Assembly: GCF_000144625.1 (NCBI RefSeq)
Contig: NC_014376.1
Location: forward strand, 2,790,001-2,854,000
Direction of reading: 5' to 3'
DNA: 64,000 nucleotides
Source of the DNA: [Clostridium] saccharolyticum WM1
Lineage (GTDB): Bacteria; Bacillota; Clostridia; Lachnospirales; Lachnospiraceae
A program made the translations under genes and the position numbers. Positions 28,001 to 35,538 of the stretch are shown here, piece by piece. The notes below the pieces were generated by a model that was not told the DNA's origin, made no database searches, and saw only the letters and a list, made by a program, of their open reading frames with translations. Each line of letters starts with the position of its first letter. The stretch's first letter is position 1.

Positions 28001-29741
28001 GATACTGATAACGGGAATAATCCTTTCCGGCCTTATGGTCCATGAGCATGGGATCCTTAAATATATTGCCTTTGGCCTGAAGGCTCTCCTTATTTAAAAC
28101 AGAGCCTGCACGGGTGTTTGCAATGGTATCCGGATAGAAACAGTTGTTTTCTATGATACTGTCACCATGAATGGAAGAACCCTGATCCAAAACTGCAAAA
28201 TCAACGACCGCTCCGTCCTTGGCAAGAACGATGTTATTTTTAAAATCCACATAACAGGTTCTCTTGCTTTTCCCGCCGAAAAGAGAGGTCTTTTTATCTT
28301 CTCCAAAAAGAACAATGGTATTGTTATAAATTTTTCCCACACTGGGACCGGCAGAAGCCGTATTGTCGTAATGGAAGGTCTGCTGCTGCATCCTGCTTTC
28401 CCCCGGGTAGGTACCTGTACCGTCGTTGATGCTAAGATTATAGCGGAATATGGTATTTTTCTGGCTGGCCATGAAAAGCATGGCTCCGCCGCCGCAGTCA
28501 TGGCTTAAATTGTATTGGAAAATATTGTCCACATTCATCATATCGGAGTCAAAAGCCTCGCCGTCATCGTATCCGTACCGGTTGCCGTAAACCTCATTGT
28601 ACTGTACGGTAACATTATCGGCAAACATGGTCCAGCACTGGGCATAGTTTACGGAACCCCGGTCAAAGCCGCAGGAAGAGTTTACCATATTTCCTTCGAT
28701 CAGCCCGCCTTTTGTTTCCGTCAAAACGATTCCGTCGCCTACAACATTTTCCAGATAATTATTACGGATGGTTACGTTGGAGTAGTTTTTAAGAAATTCA
28801 TTCTTCCCCCATCCGGAACCGGAAATATCCGTATTGCATTTATTCCTGATCCCTTCAATCGCCACGTTTTTTACGTAATTTCCTTCAATAAGCACATCTT
28901 CAAAAGCTGCACGCCCCATGGCCTTGGCTGTTAAATTTCCGCTGTCATCAACGGTGACACGGTTTCCGTCTTTGTCCAGGTAATGCCCCATAACGATGAT
29001 GCCGCCGGAGGTTTTCCCGCCTTTAAAGCTGGAGTTAACGTCATGCACATAGCAGTTTTTTACGACAATATGCTTGTATATCTTTTTCTGGTTGGAGGAA
29101 TAGATCAGGATTCCGGCCCGTTCGCTGGTACCGCTGTCCATGGCTTCTCCCATCTTATCTGTGTTTTCCAGATTGGTCACTTCCAGATTGTATATTTCCC
29201 AATGTTCTTCGTTGTAGATGGTTACTGCGCCAGTAATGGAAGGACCTGATGTCCCATTGCCGTTTATCAATGGACGGCTGCCTTCTCCATACCTGTCAAT
29301 GGTGATGGGGGAGCCCTCCCGGCCGCTTCCCTTTGGACGAAGTGACTGATTCCAGATACTGTCCCCTTTCAGCAATATCTTGTCCCCAGGCAGAAAAGTT
29401 TTGGAATTGACCCTGTCAAAGGTCTTCCATGCAGTTTCTGCTGTCTTTCCGTCTCCGCTGTCATTGCCGTTTTTCGCATCCACGTAATACACAGTCCCCT
29501 CTTCCTGCGGTACCTGTTCTTTTTGTGCTATGGATGCAGTAGCATAGCTGGCATTGGATCTTGTCGCCAAGTTTTCATTTGTGTTTTCATTTGTGTTTTC
29601 TTCCATGTTTTCATAACTGTCTGGCGGCATTTCCAGGACATCAGCAAATCCGGTTATAGGAACAGGCAAGATTCCGATCATCATCACTGCTGCCATCATG
29701 CCAGCCGCTTTTCTTTTGAAAAGCCTGCTGCCTTTTCGCAT
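25002..29741 (-). CDS. Secreted right-handed beta-helix protein with wall-binding repeats
   Basis: 1579 residues. A signal peptide; a parallel beta-helix (about 82-640) opening with GTVYYVDAKNGNDSGDG and carrying repeated N-x-V/I rungs, as in pectate-lyase-like and chondroitinase B-like enzymes; Ig-like group 4 segments; a DNRLRE-type domain (about 800-995) with SYTRRGLISFDL and WEESTVTWNSSP; FIVAR-like helical repeats (about 1170-1310); an Ig-like group 3 domain (about 1317-1407); and C-terminal choline-binding-type repeats (about 1430-1577) of the WYRF/GWIL...IWYYF kind that hold proteins on the wall. It is the first gene of the operon with the PL8 lyase (59-base gap) and probably a lyase for the same glycan; the catalytic residues cannot be assigned here. 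Confidence 0.8.
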   Translation of the reverse strand: MRKGSRLFKRKAAGMMAAVMMIGILPVPITGFADVLEMPPDSYENMEENTNENTNENLATRSNASYATASIAQKEQVPQEEGTVYYVDAKNGNDSGDGKTAETAWKTFDRVNSKTFLPGDKILLKGDSIWNQSLRPKGSGREGSPITIDRYGEGSRPLINGNGTSGPSITGAVTIYNEEHWEIYNLEVTNLENTDKMGEAMDSGTSERAGILIYSSNQKKIYKHIVVKNCYVHDVNSSFKGGKTSGGIIVMGHYLDKDGNRVTVDDSGNLTAKAMGRAAFEDVLIEGNYVKNVAIEGIRNKCNTDISGSGWGKNEFLKNYSNVTIRNNYLENVVGDGIVLTETKGGLIEGNMVNSSCGFDRGSVNYAQCWTMFADNVTVQYNEVYGNRYGYDDGEAFDSDMMNVDNIFQYNLSHDCGGGAMLFMASQKNTIFRYNLSINDGTGTYPGESRMQQQTFHYDNTASAGPSVGKIYNNTIVLFGEDKKTSLFGGKSKRTCYVDFKNNIVLAKDGAVVDFAVLDQGSSIHGDSIIENNCFYPDTIANTRAGSVLNKESLQAKGNIFKDPMLMDHKAGKDYSRYQYPMDEQEDLVDSDFTKDRIQKLAEPYQLTETSPCIRAGQRIEGMPTEDIMGNTIAGRVDIGALEYSSEDELAEEVEEVRIVTTPGVVPKLPVTLNIVLAGESYRYPVVWEALTREDCMETGVLELEGVLPGLSNQVVATIIIADAPEHFEPVEVSTFAGIYPSLPETVTAEFTGGLTLDLGVTWNPLPLEQYSHEGEIAVEGTVSGLKTRCIAKVTILGELGDGTSVKETISSKDAYTQQSDGNKAYGSSDPGVIKIKTANNSPSYTRRGLISFDLREDEQMLKTASRVTIKLQMTRPVSESDYKNINNHFYLKVYEVDDNWEESTVTWNSSPNRSNGSLVINDKKIVYANIRDLNNNIVELDVTDCVKNAYGKKGQTKFSFLMTTDYFGEYANGDNGGIDFASKEAAGKMAPTMVLSNVYETQTEAVSVSTPAGKMPVLPETVSVTYSNGDQKNVTVEWNNTDPAACKSEGSFVVYGKADGVKLPIRCTVYVMEAIHKVVSVRDIPAIIQLVGTPWEELGLPGSAAVLLDNGKEAKVPIEYWFPDNAYDPEKVFSYTCIGYLDLNGHETIENPDQKFAAVTVNVIQPEDKNALLVLYTEAADLVSQGGLDRLTGGARNRFLKAFHQAVSVLINTKATETEVHKAYSNLMEAIWNLDSEENLMPELSALRDLVLIGESKNKKDYTKESYEVLQDALSEARSVLKDKTLTKGDQNRVDQAYDDLKEAIDGLEFSGNSGSETRIVTGIKITSLPEKTEYLTGERISHSGLMVAAVYSDGSTKIISGYEISDASTTVPGVKDVVITYRTAVNQAVKVFTDAFQIRVVKEGSQESSSGSFRQGTSSQKAGSDVRGQWQQTGGTSWRFLKADKTYAANEWAKINGKWYRFNSVGMMETGWTVDQGIWYRLSPQGAMETGWVKEESDGYWYYLDESGAMRTGWILIHGIWYYFNPVAQGETGWQKTEDGKWGFQTGESGSRPMGALCTNTTTADGYQVDENGAWVR

Positions 29742-30260
29742 AAGAAAAGATCCCCCTTACTTTTTATTACGCCTTAATCCGCTCCTTTCAAAAATAGCCG
29801 TTTTCCCCAAAAAAGCAGCAGAACAAGGACGTTTCTATATATAAAAAGTATAACATTTCTGGACTCACGTAAAAATAAAGCATCTTAAGGTTTTTGGCAA
29901 TATCTTCATTTTTACCCAATTCTTTTATTACAGAATGATACGATTTTTACAAATTTATCATCTTTCTTTTTTTAGAGCCGGCAGCTCTTGGGTTCTTTCC
30001 TCCATGCACTTGCAGGATAAAAAAGAAGCGCTTTCATATCCATGCCATTGGCACAATAATAAAAGCCCTTCTTAAAAGTCGGTTTGTTACCAGTCTTTGT
30101 TGTCTTGCATTTTTTCTTTCATCGCCCGCTTTGCCGCCAAATGATAAAACGGACGAAACCCGGAGTTATTTCTGCTCATGAATAGCCAAGATGTGCTGAT
30201 AGGTCCGTATCCCTGGCAACTATCCTTTTCAAATCCGGAAATTCTACAGCTATGTACATT
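29742..30260 (-). other. 519-bp leader/intergenic region with two coupled small open frames and a repeated hairpin
   Basis: On the minus strand, one base after the GNAT stop, a 27-codon frame starts (30259-30176) and ends overlapping (ATGA) the start of a 30-codon frame (30179-30087, MSRNNSG...QDNKDW). Neither has a clear ribosome binding site, so they would rely on coupling to the GNAT gene, or they are remnants of a decayed gene. A hairpin with a T run (30018-30073) follows and ends this transcript. The remaining AT-rich 275 bases up to the beta-helix gene should hold its promoter and leader; I see no gene in them. Confidence 0.4.
30018..30097 (-). repeat. Structured intergenic element, copy 1 (hairpin plus T run)
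   Basis: Minus strand: a conserved upstream block (ACTGGTAACAAACCGACTTT), then an outer stem AAGAAGGGCTTT / AAAGCGCTTCTT (one mismatch) enclosing a small TGCC-AAT-GGCA hairpin and the invariant ATGGATATG, then TTTTTTA. Copy 2 at 34636-34716 has the same layout. Here it probably terminates the GNAT transcript. Confidence 0.6.
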
Positions 30261-30725
30261 TCATAAATGGATCTTATAAAGGGGTCCTTCCTCTCCATTT
30301 CCGTCACGGACAAACCCATTGTTCCTCAGAACCTTTTTTGATCGATTATTGTCCTGCTCTGTTTGTGCGGTGACACACCGGACATTTTCTTGTGCGAATG
30401 CCCATTTCACCATGCCATTTACAGCTTCCGTAGCGTAGCCGTTTCCCTGGTAAGCCGCATCGATCCCATATCCGATTTCTACGGTTCCTTCCCCATCAGG
30501 TGCACCTTTAAAGCCGATCCCGCCTATGGTCAATCCGGATGCCAGACTGATTTTCCATTCCGATCCCCATTCTTCCTGCCCTGGAAGCCGCTTCATGGTT
30601 TCTATCATGTCTCCGTATGCCTTTTTCATATCCCCGTCCATCTCTTTTTCAAGCCGTAAGGCAAGCTCTTCCAGGCTTTGGGGGATCATATACAGTCTAT
30701 CTGTTGTAACAGCCGTCTCTTTCAT
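30261..30725 (-). CDS. GNAT family N-acetyltransferase
   Basis: 154 residues with the GNAT core: beta strand GTVEIGYGID followed by the acetyl-CoA loop AAYQGNGYATEAVNGMV, then ENVRCVTAQTEQDNNRSKKVLRNNGF, the usual motif B with N-x-x-S/A. It resembles the RimJ/RimL-like subgroup that acetylates small amines or protein N-termini; the substrate is unknown. It lies 74 bases downstream of aroE on the same strand and could be co-transcribed with it. Confidence 0.88.
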   Translation of the reverse strand: MKETAVTTDRLYMIPQSLEELALRLEKEMDGDMKKAYGDMIETMKRLPGQEEWGSEWKISLASGLTIGGIGFKGAPDGEGTVEIGYGIDAAYQGNGYATEAVNGMVKWAFAQENVRCVTAQTEQDNNRSKKVLRNNGFVRDGNGEEGPLYKIHL

Positions 30726-30799
30726 GAGGTCATCACTTTCTCAGTAAAATTCTTATTCCTCCACGGTTCTAAAAGAACACGTGAATCAAAACACAAAAA

Positions 30800-31672
30800 T
30801 CATTCACGGAAAAACAGTTTCTTCACTTCCTCCACAGGCATTTCCAGCCCGGTATAAAGCTTAAAGGCTTCAGCTCCCTGCCATACAAGCATGCCCTGGC
30901 CGTTAATGCATGTGCAGCCGGCTGCTTTTGCCTCTTTCAACATCTTTGTTTCTTTTGGATTGTAAACCGCATCAACCACCACCAGACCCGGGCGGAACAT
31001 GGTAACATCCTTTATGACGCTTTCATTGTCCATAGGCTTCATACCCAAAATGGTTGCATTGGCTAAAATATCACTGGACCCCATCTCTGCTCTCATGGTT
31101 TCCATATCCCCGATGTCATACACATTTACAATGCAATCCGGCTTTTCTTGTCTGATCCTTTCTGCAGTTTGAAGCGTCCTCTCGAAAAAACCATCCTTTC
31201 TGTTGAAAATAGAAATTTCTCTGGCTCCCTCCAGTGCACACTGCACCTGTATGGCGGCTGCAGCTCCGCCTCCGCCGCAGACAATGATTTTCTTACCAGC
31301 TATTTCCACTCCGTGATCCCGGAGGTTATCGACAAAGCCATGGCCATCTGTAATATGCCCGACCAGCTTCCCATCCTCGTTTACAATGGTATTGACCGCA
31401 CCAATGATGCGGGCGGCCGGAGACAGCTCATCCATGTATTTCACAGCTTCGTTTTTACATGGCATCGTCACGTTACAGCCCCTCATGTGAAATGTTCTTA
31501 TCGCTTCCATTGCCTTTGGGACTTCTTCCACCTGAATGTCAAATGCAAGATATGCGTAATCAAGGCCCAGCTTCTCAAAACAGTAATTATACATGGCAGG
31601 CGAGCCGGAATGTCCCACCGGCGAACCGATAAGACCTAACAAACCTGTTTTTCCTGAAATTCTTTTTTCCAT
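30800..31672 (-). CDS. aroE: Shikimate dehydrogenase
   Basis: 290 residues. N-terminal substrate domain with GLIGSPVGHSGSPAMYN and the catalytic lysine in CNVTMPCK (Lys73; a Cys precedes it where most homologues have an aromatic residue or His), then GAVNTI and the NADP-binding loop VCGGGGAAAAI followed by IFNRK. It reduces 3-dehydroshikimate to shikimate in the aromatic pathway. GAAGGGAG precedes the ATG, and a consensus promoter is at 31763-31791. Confidence 0.95.
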   Translation of the reverse strand: MEKRISGKTGLLGLIGSPVGHSGSPAMYNYCFEKLGLDYAYLAFDIQVEEVPKAMEAIRTFHMRGCNVTMPCKNEAVKYMDELSPAARIIGAVNTIVNEDGKLVGHITDGHGFVDNLRDHGVEIAGKKIIVCGGGGAAAAIQVQCALEGAREISIFNRKDGFFERTLQTAERIRQEKPDCIVNVYDIGDMETMRAEMGSSDILANATILGMKPMDNESVIKDVTMFRPGLVVVDAVYNPKETKMLKEAKAAGCTCINGQGMLVWQGAEAFKLYTGLEMPVEEVKKLFFRE

Positions 31673-31762
31673 CTTTTTCTCCCTTCCACTCTATTCCCCA
31701 TCTTTTCAGGGCCTAAAGGTGTGCCCGCAAGACACTTTCGTCAGATTTGCCGCATTACGGAT

Positions 31763-31791
31763 AAGATACACTTCTTTCGCCGGCTTGTCAA
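31763..31791 (-). promoter_or_regulatory. Promoter of aroE
   Basis: Minus-strand TTGACA (31786-31791), 17 bases, TATCTT (31763-31768), about 90 bases before the start codon. Confidence 0.7.
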
Positions 31792-31849
31792 GATTTTCTC
31801 GTGGCAGACCAAACGACGGGATCCTTTTCTTCCTGTCAATGGCATTTCA

Positions 31850-32527
31850 TCAGAAAAAGGACTTTATTAAAAACCATATTACAGGCACGAATAAAGACGG
31901 CAGCATGTTCAGAGCCTTACAGTCTTTTATTTTTAATATGGAAAGGCCGGAGCTAAAGATCAGAAAACCGCCCACAAGTGAAATCTCGGTTAATAGCTGG
32001 GGAGTCAAAAAAGAGGAAAGGATGCCGGAAAAAAAATAGATGCTGCCCTGCCAAAAAAATAATACCACTGCAGATAAGGCGATCCCGATCCCATAGGTGG
32101 AGGCCAGAACCATGGATGTAACAAAGTCCAGGGTCGCATTGGTAAACAGATAGGTATTGTTCCCGGAAAGAGCGCTTTCCATAGGGCCCAGTATGGAAAG
32201 TGTACCAATGCAGAATAACAGAATGGCCGTTGAAAGTCCCTGGCTCAAATCTCCTTTTGAAAACCGGGACACCATCCGGTCAAATTTATCCACCAGATTC
32301 AGCCTGGCGCCTGCAAGGCTTCCTGCTGCAAGACTGATTATAAATAATACGGGAAAGCTGCTTTTGGGCATATTCTGCACCACTGCATGGATGCCCAGGC
32401 CGCAGGCGGAAAGTCCCATGGCGTTATATAATGCGTCCTGATACTTATCTTCAATTCCTTTTTTTACATAAGTTCCTATTATACTGCCGGTCAGAATGGC
32501 TGCTGTATTTACAATGGTTCCTATCAC
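31850..32527 (-). CDS. DUF554 family membrane protein
   Basis: 225 residues from a GTG start at 32527, chosen because AGAGAGGAAG lies 7 bases upstream and because the family begins with this IGTIVNTAAILTGSIIG segment; the longer frame to 32611 adds an untypical head. Six or seven hydrophobic spans with GLSACGLGIHAV and FCIGTLSILGPMESAL are typical of DUF554 (YdfK-like) inner-membrane proteins, of unknown transport function. Confidence 0.85.
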   Translation of the reverse strand: MIGTIVNTAAILTGSIIGTYVKKGIEDKYQDALYNAMGLSACGLGIHAVVQNMPKSSFPVLFIISLAAGSLAGARLNLVDKFDRMVSRFSKGDLSQGLSTAILLFCIGTLSILGPMESALSGNNTYLFTNATLDFVTSMVLASTYGIGIALSAVVLFFWQGSIYFFSGILSSFLTPQLLTEISLVGGFLIFSSGLSILKIKDCKALNMLPSLFVPVIWFLIKSFF

Positions 32528-32654
32528 GGTTGTTCTTCCTCTCTGTAACAAAAAGTATCCCATAACTTTCATACTTTTCCTATGAGAACCAGTATACCAG
32601 ATTTCTTCCATTTTGCAATAGATTGTATCACGCCGATTCCCGGCCCCTGCTGCT

Positions 32655-33341
32655 TTATGCCACTTCTCTTACATAAAGAATGCCGGGCAGCTGCCTGATC
32701 TCTTCGATGATCTTTATGTGGTTTACCTTATGGCGGAAATTGACTTCAAAGGTAAGGGTACCGAATTCCCCGTTTATGGTCTTCAGCTTACCAAACTCTA
32801 AGCCGAAAACCTCATAACAGGATTGATCTGCGTACAGGGACAGATGCTGCATGGAAAACTCTTCATTATATTCCAGATATAACTCCATGGTTTTCGCATG
32901 GGTCTTTATGTAAAGATCAATTTTCTTTAAATACATCAGGGAAAAAATAATAAAAACACTTCCTAAGACGGCGCCGCTGTAAAAACCGATTCCAACGGCC
33001 AGTCCCACCGCCGCCGCGGCCCAGAGGCCGGCAGCTGTGGTCAGACCCCTGATTTCATTTTTAGCGGTGGTGATAATGGTTCCGGCTCCTAAAAAACCGA
33101 TTCCGCTTACCACCTGGGATGCCATACGTGTAGGATCCACATTGGTATAAATTGTTGCAATATACTGATTGGTAATCATAATCAGAGCTGAGCCGCACCC
33201 CACCAGGAGATAGGTCATAAAGCCTGCCGGACGGTTCCTCAGCCCTCGTTCCATTCCTATGGCCCCGCATAGTATAATGGATAAAAAAAGCCGGAATGCA
33301 ATAGAGGCTGTGTTAACCTGTGATAACATACGATGAATCAA
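32655..33341 (-). CDS. MgtC/SapB family protein
   Basis: 228 residues. The N-terminal membrane domain carries family marks: GAIGMERGLRNRPAGFMTYLLVGCGSAL, SGIGFLGAGTI and GLTTAAGLWAAAAVGLAVGIGFY. A C-terminal cytosolic ACT-like domain follows (about 145-228). MgtC proteins modulate Mg2+ homeostasis or ATP synthase in some bacteria; here the role is unknown. The start is probably TTG 33341 (GGGAGAGG just upstream); the next ATG is 12 bases further in. It is 13 bases downstream of the RNHCP gene. Confidence 0.88.
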   Translation of the reverse strand: MIHRMLSQVNTASIAFRLFLSIILCGAIGMERGLRNRPAGFMTYLLVGCGSALIMITNQYIATIYTNVDPTRMASQVVSGIGFLGAGTIITTAKNEIRGLTTAAGLWAAAAVGLAVGIGFYSGAVLGSVFIIFSLMYLKKIDLYIKTHAKTMELYLEYNEEFSMQHLSLYADQSCYEVFGLEFGKLKTINGEFGTLTFEVNFRHKVNHIKIIEEIRQLPGILYVREVA

Positions 33342-33354
33342 TCACCTCTCCCGT

Positions 33355-33678
33355 TTATGTAATCAGATACATGAGTTCCTGAATCAAATTCCGATTGTCT
33401 GGCTGGCAATTTCCTTCACAGATAACATTGTGTCTGTATGCCCCGCACTTAGTACACCGGTGGATGAGCTGAAATCCCTTTTTCGTATGGTACCGAATCC
33501 CTTTTGGCTCCATAAGCCCCCTGCAGGTATTTTTTCTGTCTCCAGGGATTTCCCCATCCACGTGAAGGGAAAACAGGCAAAAGGGGCAGTGGTTTCTGTA
33601 GCTGCCGTTTGGGATGGGAAGCACCTCTCTTTTACAGTTCTGACAAATGAATGCCGTATTCAGCTTTCTCTTATGCAT
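33355..33678 (-). CDS. RNHCP domain zinc-ribbon protein
   Basis: 107 residues with the family signature YRNHCPFCLFSLHVD and further CxxC pairs (FICQNCKRE, HRCTKCGAYRHN), so probably a zinc-binding ribbon protein. RNHCP proteins are small, widespread in Gram-positive bacteria and of unproven function, possibly nucleic-acid related. GGAGG lies 9 bases upstream of the ATG but is sequestered in a 10-bp hairpin (33688-33712), so translation is probably controlled. It is followed by MgtC 13 bases on. Confidence 0.85.
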   Translation of the reverse strand: MHKRKLNTAFICQNCKREVLPIPNGSYRNHCPFCLFSLHVDGEIPGDRKNTCRGLMEPKGIRYHTKKGFQLIHRCTKCGAYRHNVICEGNCQPDNRNLIQELMYLIT

Positions 33679-33772
33679 GAAAAATCACCTCCGTTTTCTA
33701 AAAAAACGGAGGCGGTTTCCTTATGAGCCTAACACAACGAGCCGCATATCAAAACCTATGCAGCCTCCGTTT
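33679..33772 (-). promoter_or_regulatory. Leader with mutually exclusive pairings and a masked ribosome binding site
   Basis: Minus-strand RNA has three segments: AAACGGAGG (33764-33772), CCTCCGTTT (33704-33712) and AAAACGGAGG (33688-33697, the RNHCP Shine-Dalgarno). The middle segment can pair with either neighbour. The 1:2 pairing is followed by a T run (terminator-like) and encloses a GCATA/TATGC hairpin whose GGTTT loop could pair with AAACC next to segment 2 (a pseudoknot). The 2:3 pairing masks the ribosome binding site. A 22-codon frame covers segment 1. Confidence 0.55.
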
Positions 33773-33817
33773 CTCTATATTCTCATTGCTCTTCATCCTC
33801 ACACATTCCATACGCAT
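33749..33817 (-). CDS. Putative 22-residue leader peptide
   Basis: The frame MRMECV...RRLHRF starts by overlapping the stop codon of the upstream gene (TGATG) and uses its terminal AAAGGAG as a ribosome binding site; a second ATG two codons in has 8-base spacing. It is rich in Arg and Lys, and its last codons (CGG AGG CTG CAT AGG TTT) cover segment 1 of the leader switch. It may regulate the RNHCP-mgtC genes by ribosome position. There is no evidence that the peptide itself has a function. Confidence 0.35.
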   Translation of the reverse strand: MRMECVRMKSNENIEKRRLHRF

Positions 33818-34620
33818 CACTCCTTTAATTGTGACATCTCACTACTGGATACAGGCTTCAGCCTGTTGATAAGACAGAAATACTGGTAAAATTCCTCTGC
33901 CTCTTTCCGGCGCTCCTCATCAAGGATGGCCTGCTGCATATCATGCAGGATCTTTTCCATGATTAAATTGGAGAAATATTTCAGTTCTACGTTTCCCCAT
34001 TTTGAAATCTCCATTCCGTCAGAGAAATAATCCCAATAGAACAGAGTTTCTTTATCTTCCAGACGGATCCTGTATTTTTCATGGCTTTGGATCATGCCAT
34101 CCCTGCAGGCCGAGCTTTCAAAATTGTCCTGGAGCATAAAGGCTCCTATGATGCGCCGCCTCTTCTCTGCCACCCCTTTCGGGCATTCCGTAAGAAGACA
34201 GGCTGAGTTCAGTTTAAGCCTGACAGGTATCTTGGGCTTTCCTTTGGAACCGCCGCTCTGATAGGAACCAGCATAGACTGCCCAGGAGGAAAAAACCTGT
34301 TCCCTGTCATTTTCCACAAATCCAAAAGCCGCCTGGGAATCAGGGCGGATCTTCATGTTTTGGATTTCCTCCATTCGTTCCTGCTCACTGATCTCCTCCG
34401 CCCGTTTGATTTCTTCCTCCTGCATGATTGTTTTCAGCATATTATCCATTTGTGTCTGCACGTTCTTGTCCTTGAGGGTCAGGAATTTTTTAAAGGAATT
34501 AGGATATAAAAACTTTTTTTCTCCCTGAGGGAACAGTATGGTAATGTACTTTTCCTGCAGCTCCATGACTCTGCCCTCACCGAACTTCATATGGCTGACT
34601 TCCATTCCTTCCAAATGCAT
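33817..34620 (-). CDS. Hypothetical protein with Tudor/KOW-like N-terminus
   Basis: 267 residues, not a family I can name. The first 45 (GMEVSHMKFGEGRVMELQEKYITILFPQGEKKFL) look like the small beta-barrel seen in UvrD/PcrA C-termini and CarD-like proteins. A charged helical region (about 50-90) and a mixed domain follow, with ACLLTECPKG and a WDYFSDGM stretch, then a helical tail rich in Glu. No signal or membrane segment, so cytosolic. AAAGGAG precedes the ATG, directly after a hairpin plus T run, so expression is likely attenuated in its leader. Confidence 0.6.
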   Translation of the reverse strand: MHLEGMEVSHMKFGEGRVMELQEKYITILFPQGEKKFLYPNSFKKFLTLKDKNVQTQMDNMLKTIMQEEEIKRAEEISEQERMEEIQNMKIRPDSQAAFGFVENDREQVFSSWAVYAGSYQSGGSKGKPKIPVRLKLNSACLLTECPKGVAEKRRRIIGAFMLQDNFESSACRDGMIQSHEKYRIRLEDKETLFYWDYFSDGMEISKWGNVELKYFSNLIMEKILHDMQQAILDEERRKEAEEFYQYFCLINRLKPVSSSEMSQLKE

Positions 34621-34635
34621 TTTTATTCTCCTTTC

Positions 34636-34716
34636 AAAAAAAAGAAGGGCTTTTCATATCCATGCCACCGGCACAATACTAAAAGCCCTTCTTATAAAGA
34701 CGGTTCTTTACTGGTC
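34636..34716 (-). repeat. Structured intergenic element, copy 2 (leader hairpin plus eight T)
   Basis: Outer stem AAGAAGGGCTTTT / AAAAGCCCTTCTT (13 perfect pairs, 34642-34654 with 34681-34693) around TGCC-GGT-GGCA and ATGGATATG, followed by TTTTTTTT and at once by the ribosome binding site of the gene starting at 34620. The block upstream of the stem matches copy 1 (30018-30097). With a promoter at 34780-34807 this forms a roughly 150-base leader ending in a terminator. Confidence 0.65.
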
Positions 34717-34779
34717 ACTTATATGGTTTTACATGAAACGCCAAAATCCCTGCATCGCCTGGATTAAACGTCTGATTCC

Positions 34780-34807
34780 ATTATAGCACAAAAAAAATAA
34801 TAAGCAA
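34780..34807 (-). promoter_or_regulatory. Promoter of the leader and gene at 33817-34620
   Basis: Minus-strand TTGCTT (34802-34807), 16 bases, TATAAT (34780-34785) with TGC in front (extended -10). Confidence 0.7.
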
Positions 34808-34869
34808 TACCCCTCTCCCCATCTTCAGACAGCAATCCAGGATAGTTCTTAAAAAATATTGGCTTTTTA

Positions 34870-35397
34870 TCATTGGTCCGACCGGTACTTAATTGCAAGG
34901 CCTTTTAAGAAATTTCTGGCATACCGGTCCTGACACTCTTTATAGTTGCGCTGCCCTTCTCGCCGCAAAACTGCACTTAATTCTCCGTTGGACAGATTGA
35001 TTCCGACGGATTTAAAAATATCTAGCATGTCCTCTCCGGTGAGGGACAGGGCGATTTTAACCTTTTTAAGCAGGACATTGTTCACTGATCTGTGATCCTT
35101 CATCATGAACATAGGTTTTTCCGGCTCTCCCGGCTTTGGTTCCTGTTTTCCTCTCTTAAAAATAATGTAGCCGTTTAAAAAGGACTCCAGCATAACGTCA
35201 TCACATAGGTCCCTGTTTTTATTTTCTAAGACCTTTTGTTCTCCGGAAACGTTTAAACTGGTCTGGGGCTTTGACAAAAGCCTGCGGATCCCGTCTTTTG
35301 TAACCGTGATCCCCCCCAGCCTGAATATTTCAATCATATCAGAATCCCTCATATCCATAGCATACCGCAATCGTATTAAAATATCGTTGTTATCCAC
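34870..35397 (-). CDS. DUF1456 (YehS-like) protein
   Basis: 175 residues made of two repeats of the DUF1456 unit: NNDILIRLRYAMDMRDSDMIEIFRLGG and VNNVLLKKVKIALSLTGEDMLDIFKSVG, each followed by a short helical segment with RRLL or AVLRREG. The family is cytosolic and of unknown function. The start is GTG 35397 with AAGGAGGG upstream. Confidence 0.85.
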   Translation of the reverse strand: MDNNDILIRLRYAMDMRDSDMIEIFRLGGITVTKDGIRRLLSKPQTSLNVSGEQKVLENKNRDLCDDVMLESFLNGYIIFKRGKQEPKPGEPEKPMFMMKDHRSVNNVLLKKVKIALSLTGEDMLDIFKSVGINLSNGELSAVLRREGQRNYKECQDRYARNFLKGLAIKYRSDQ

Positions 35398-35538
35398 ACT
35401 GTCCCTCCTTAAGGAATTCGCTTTTTATAAAACTACAATAAAAAAATTATACTCACTGGTGAAGGAAATAGCAATCTTTCTCATAGGATGTTTTTAAAAA
35501 TATGATATACTGTTATCACAAACTGTAATATTCAGGGG

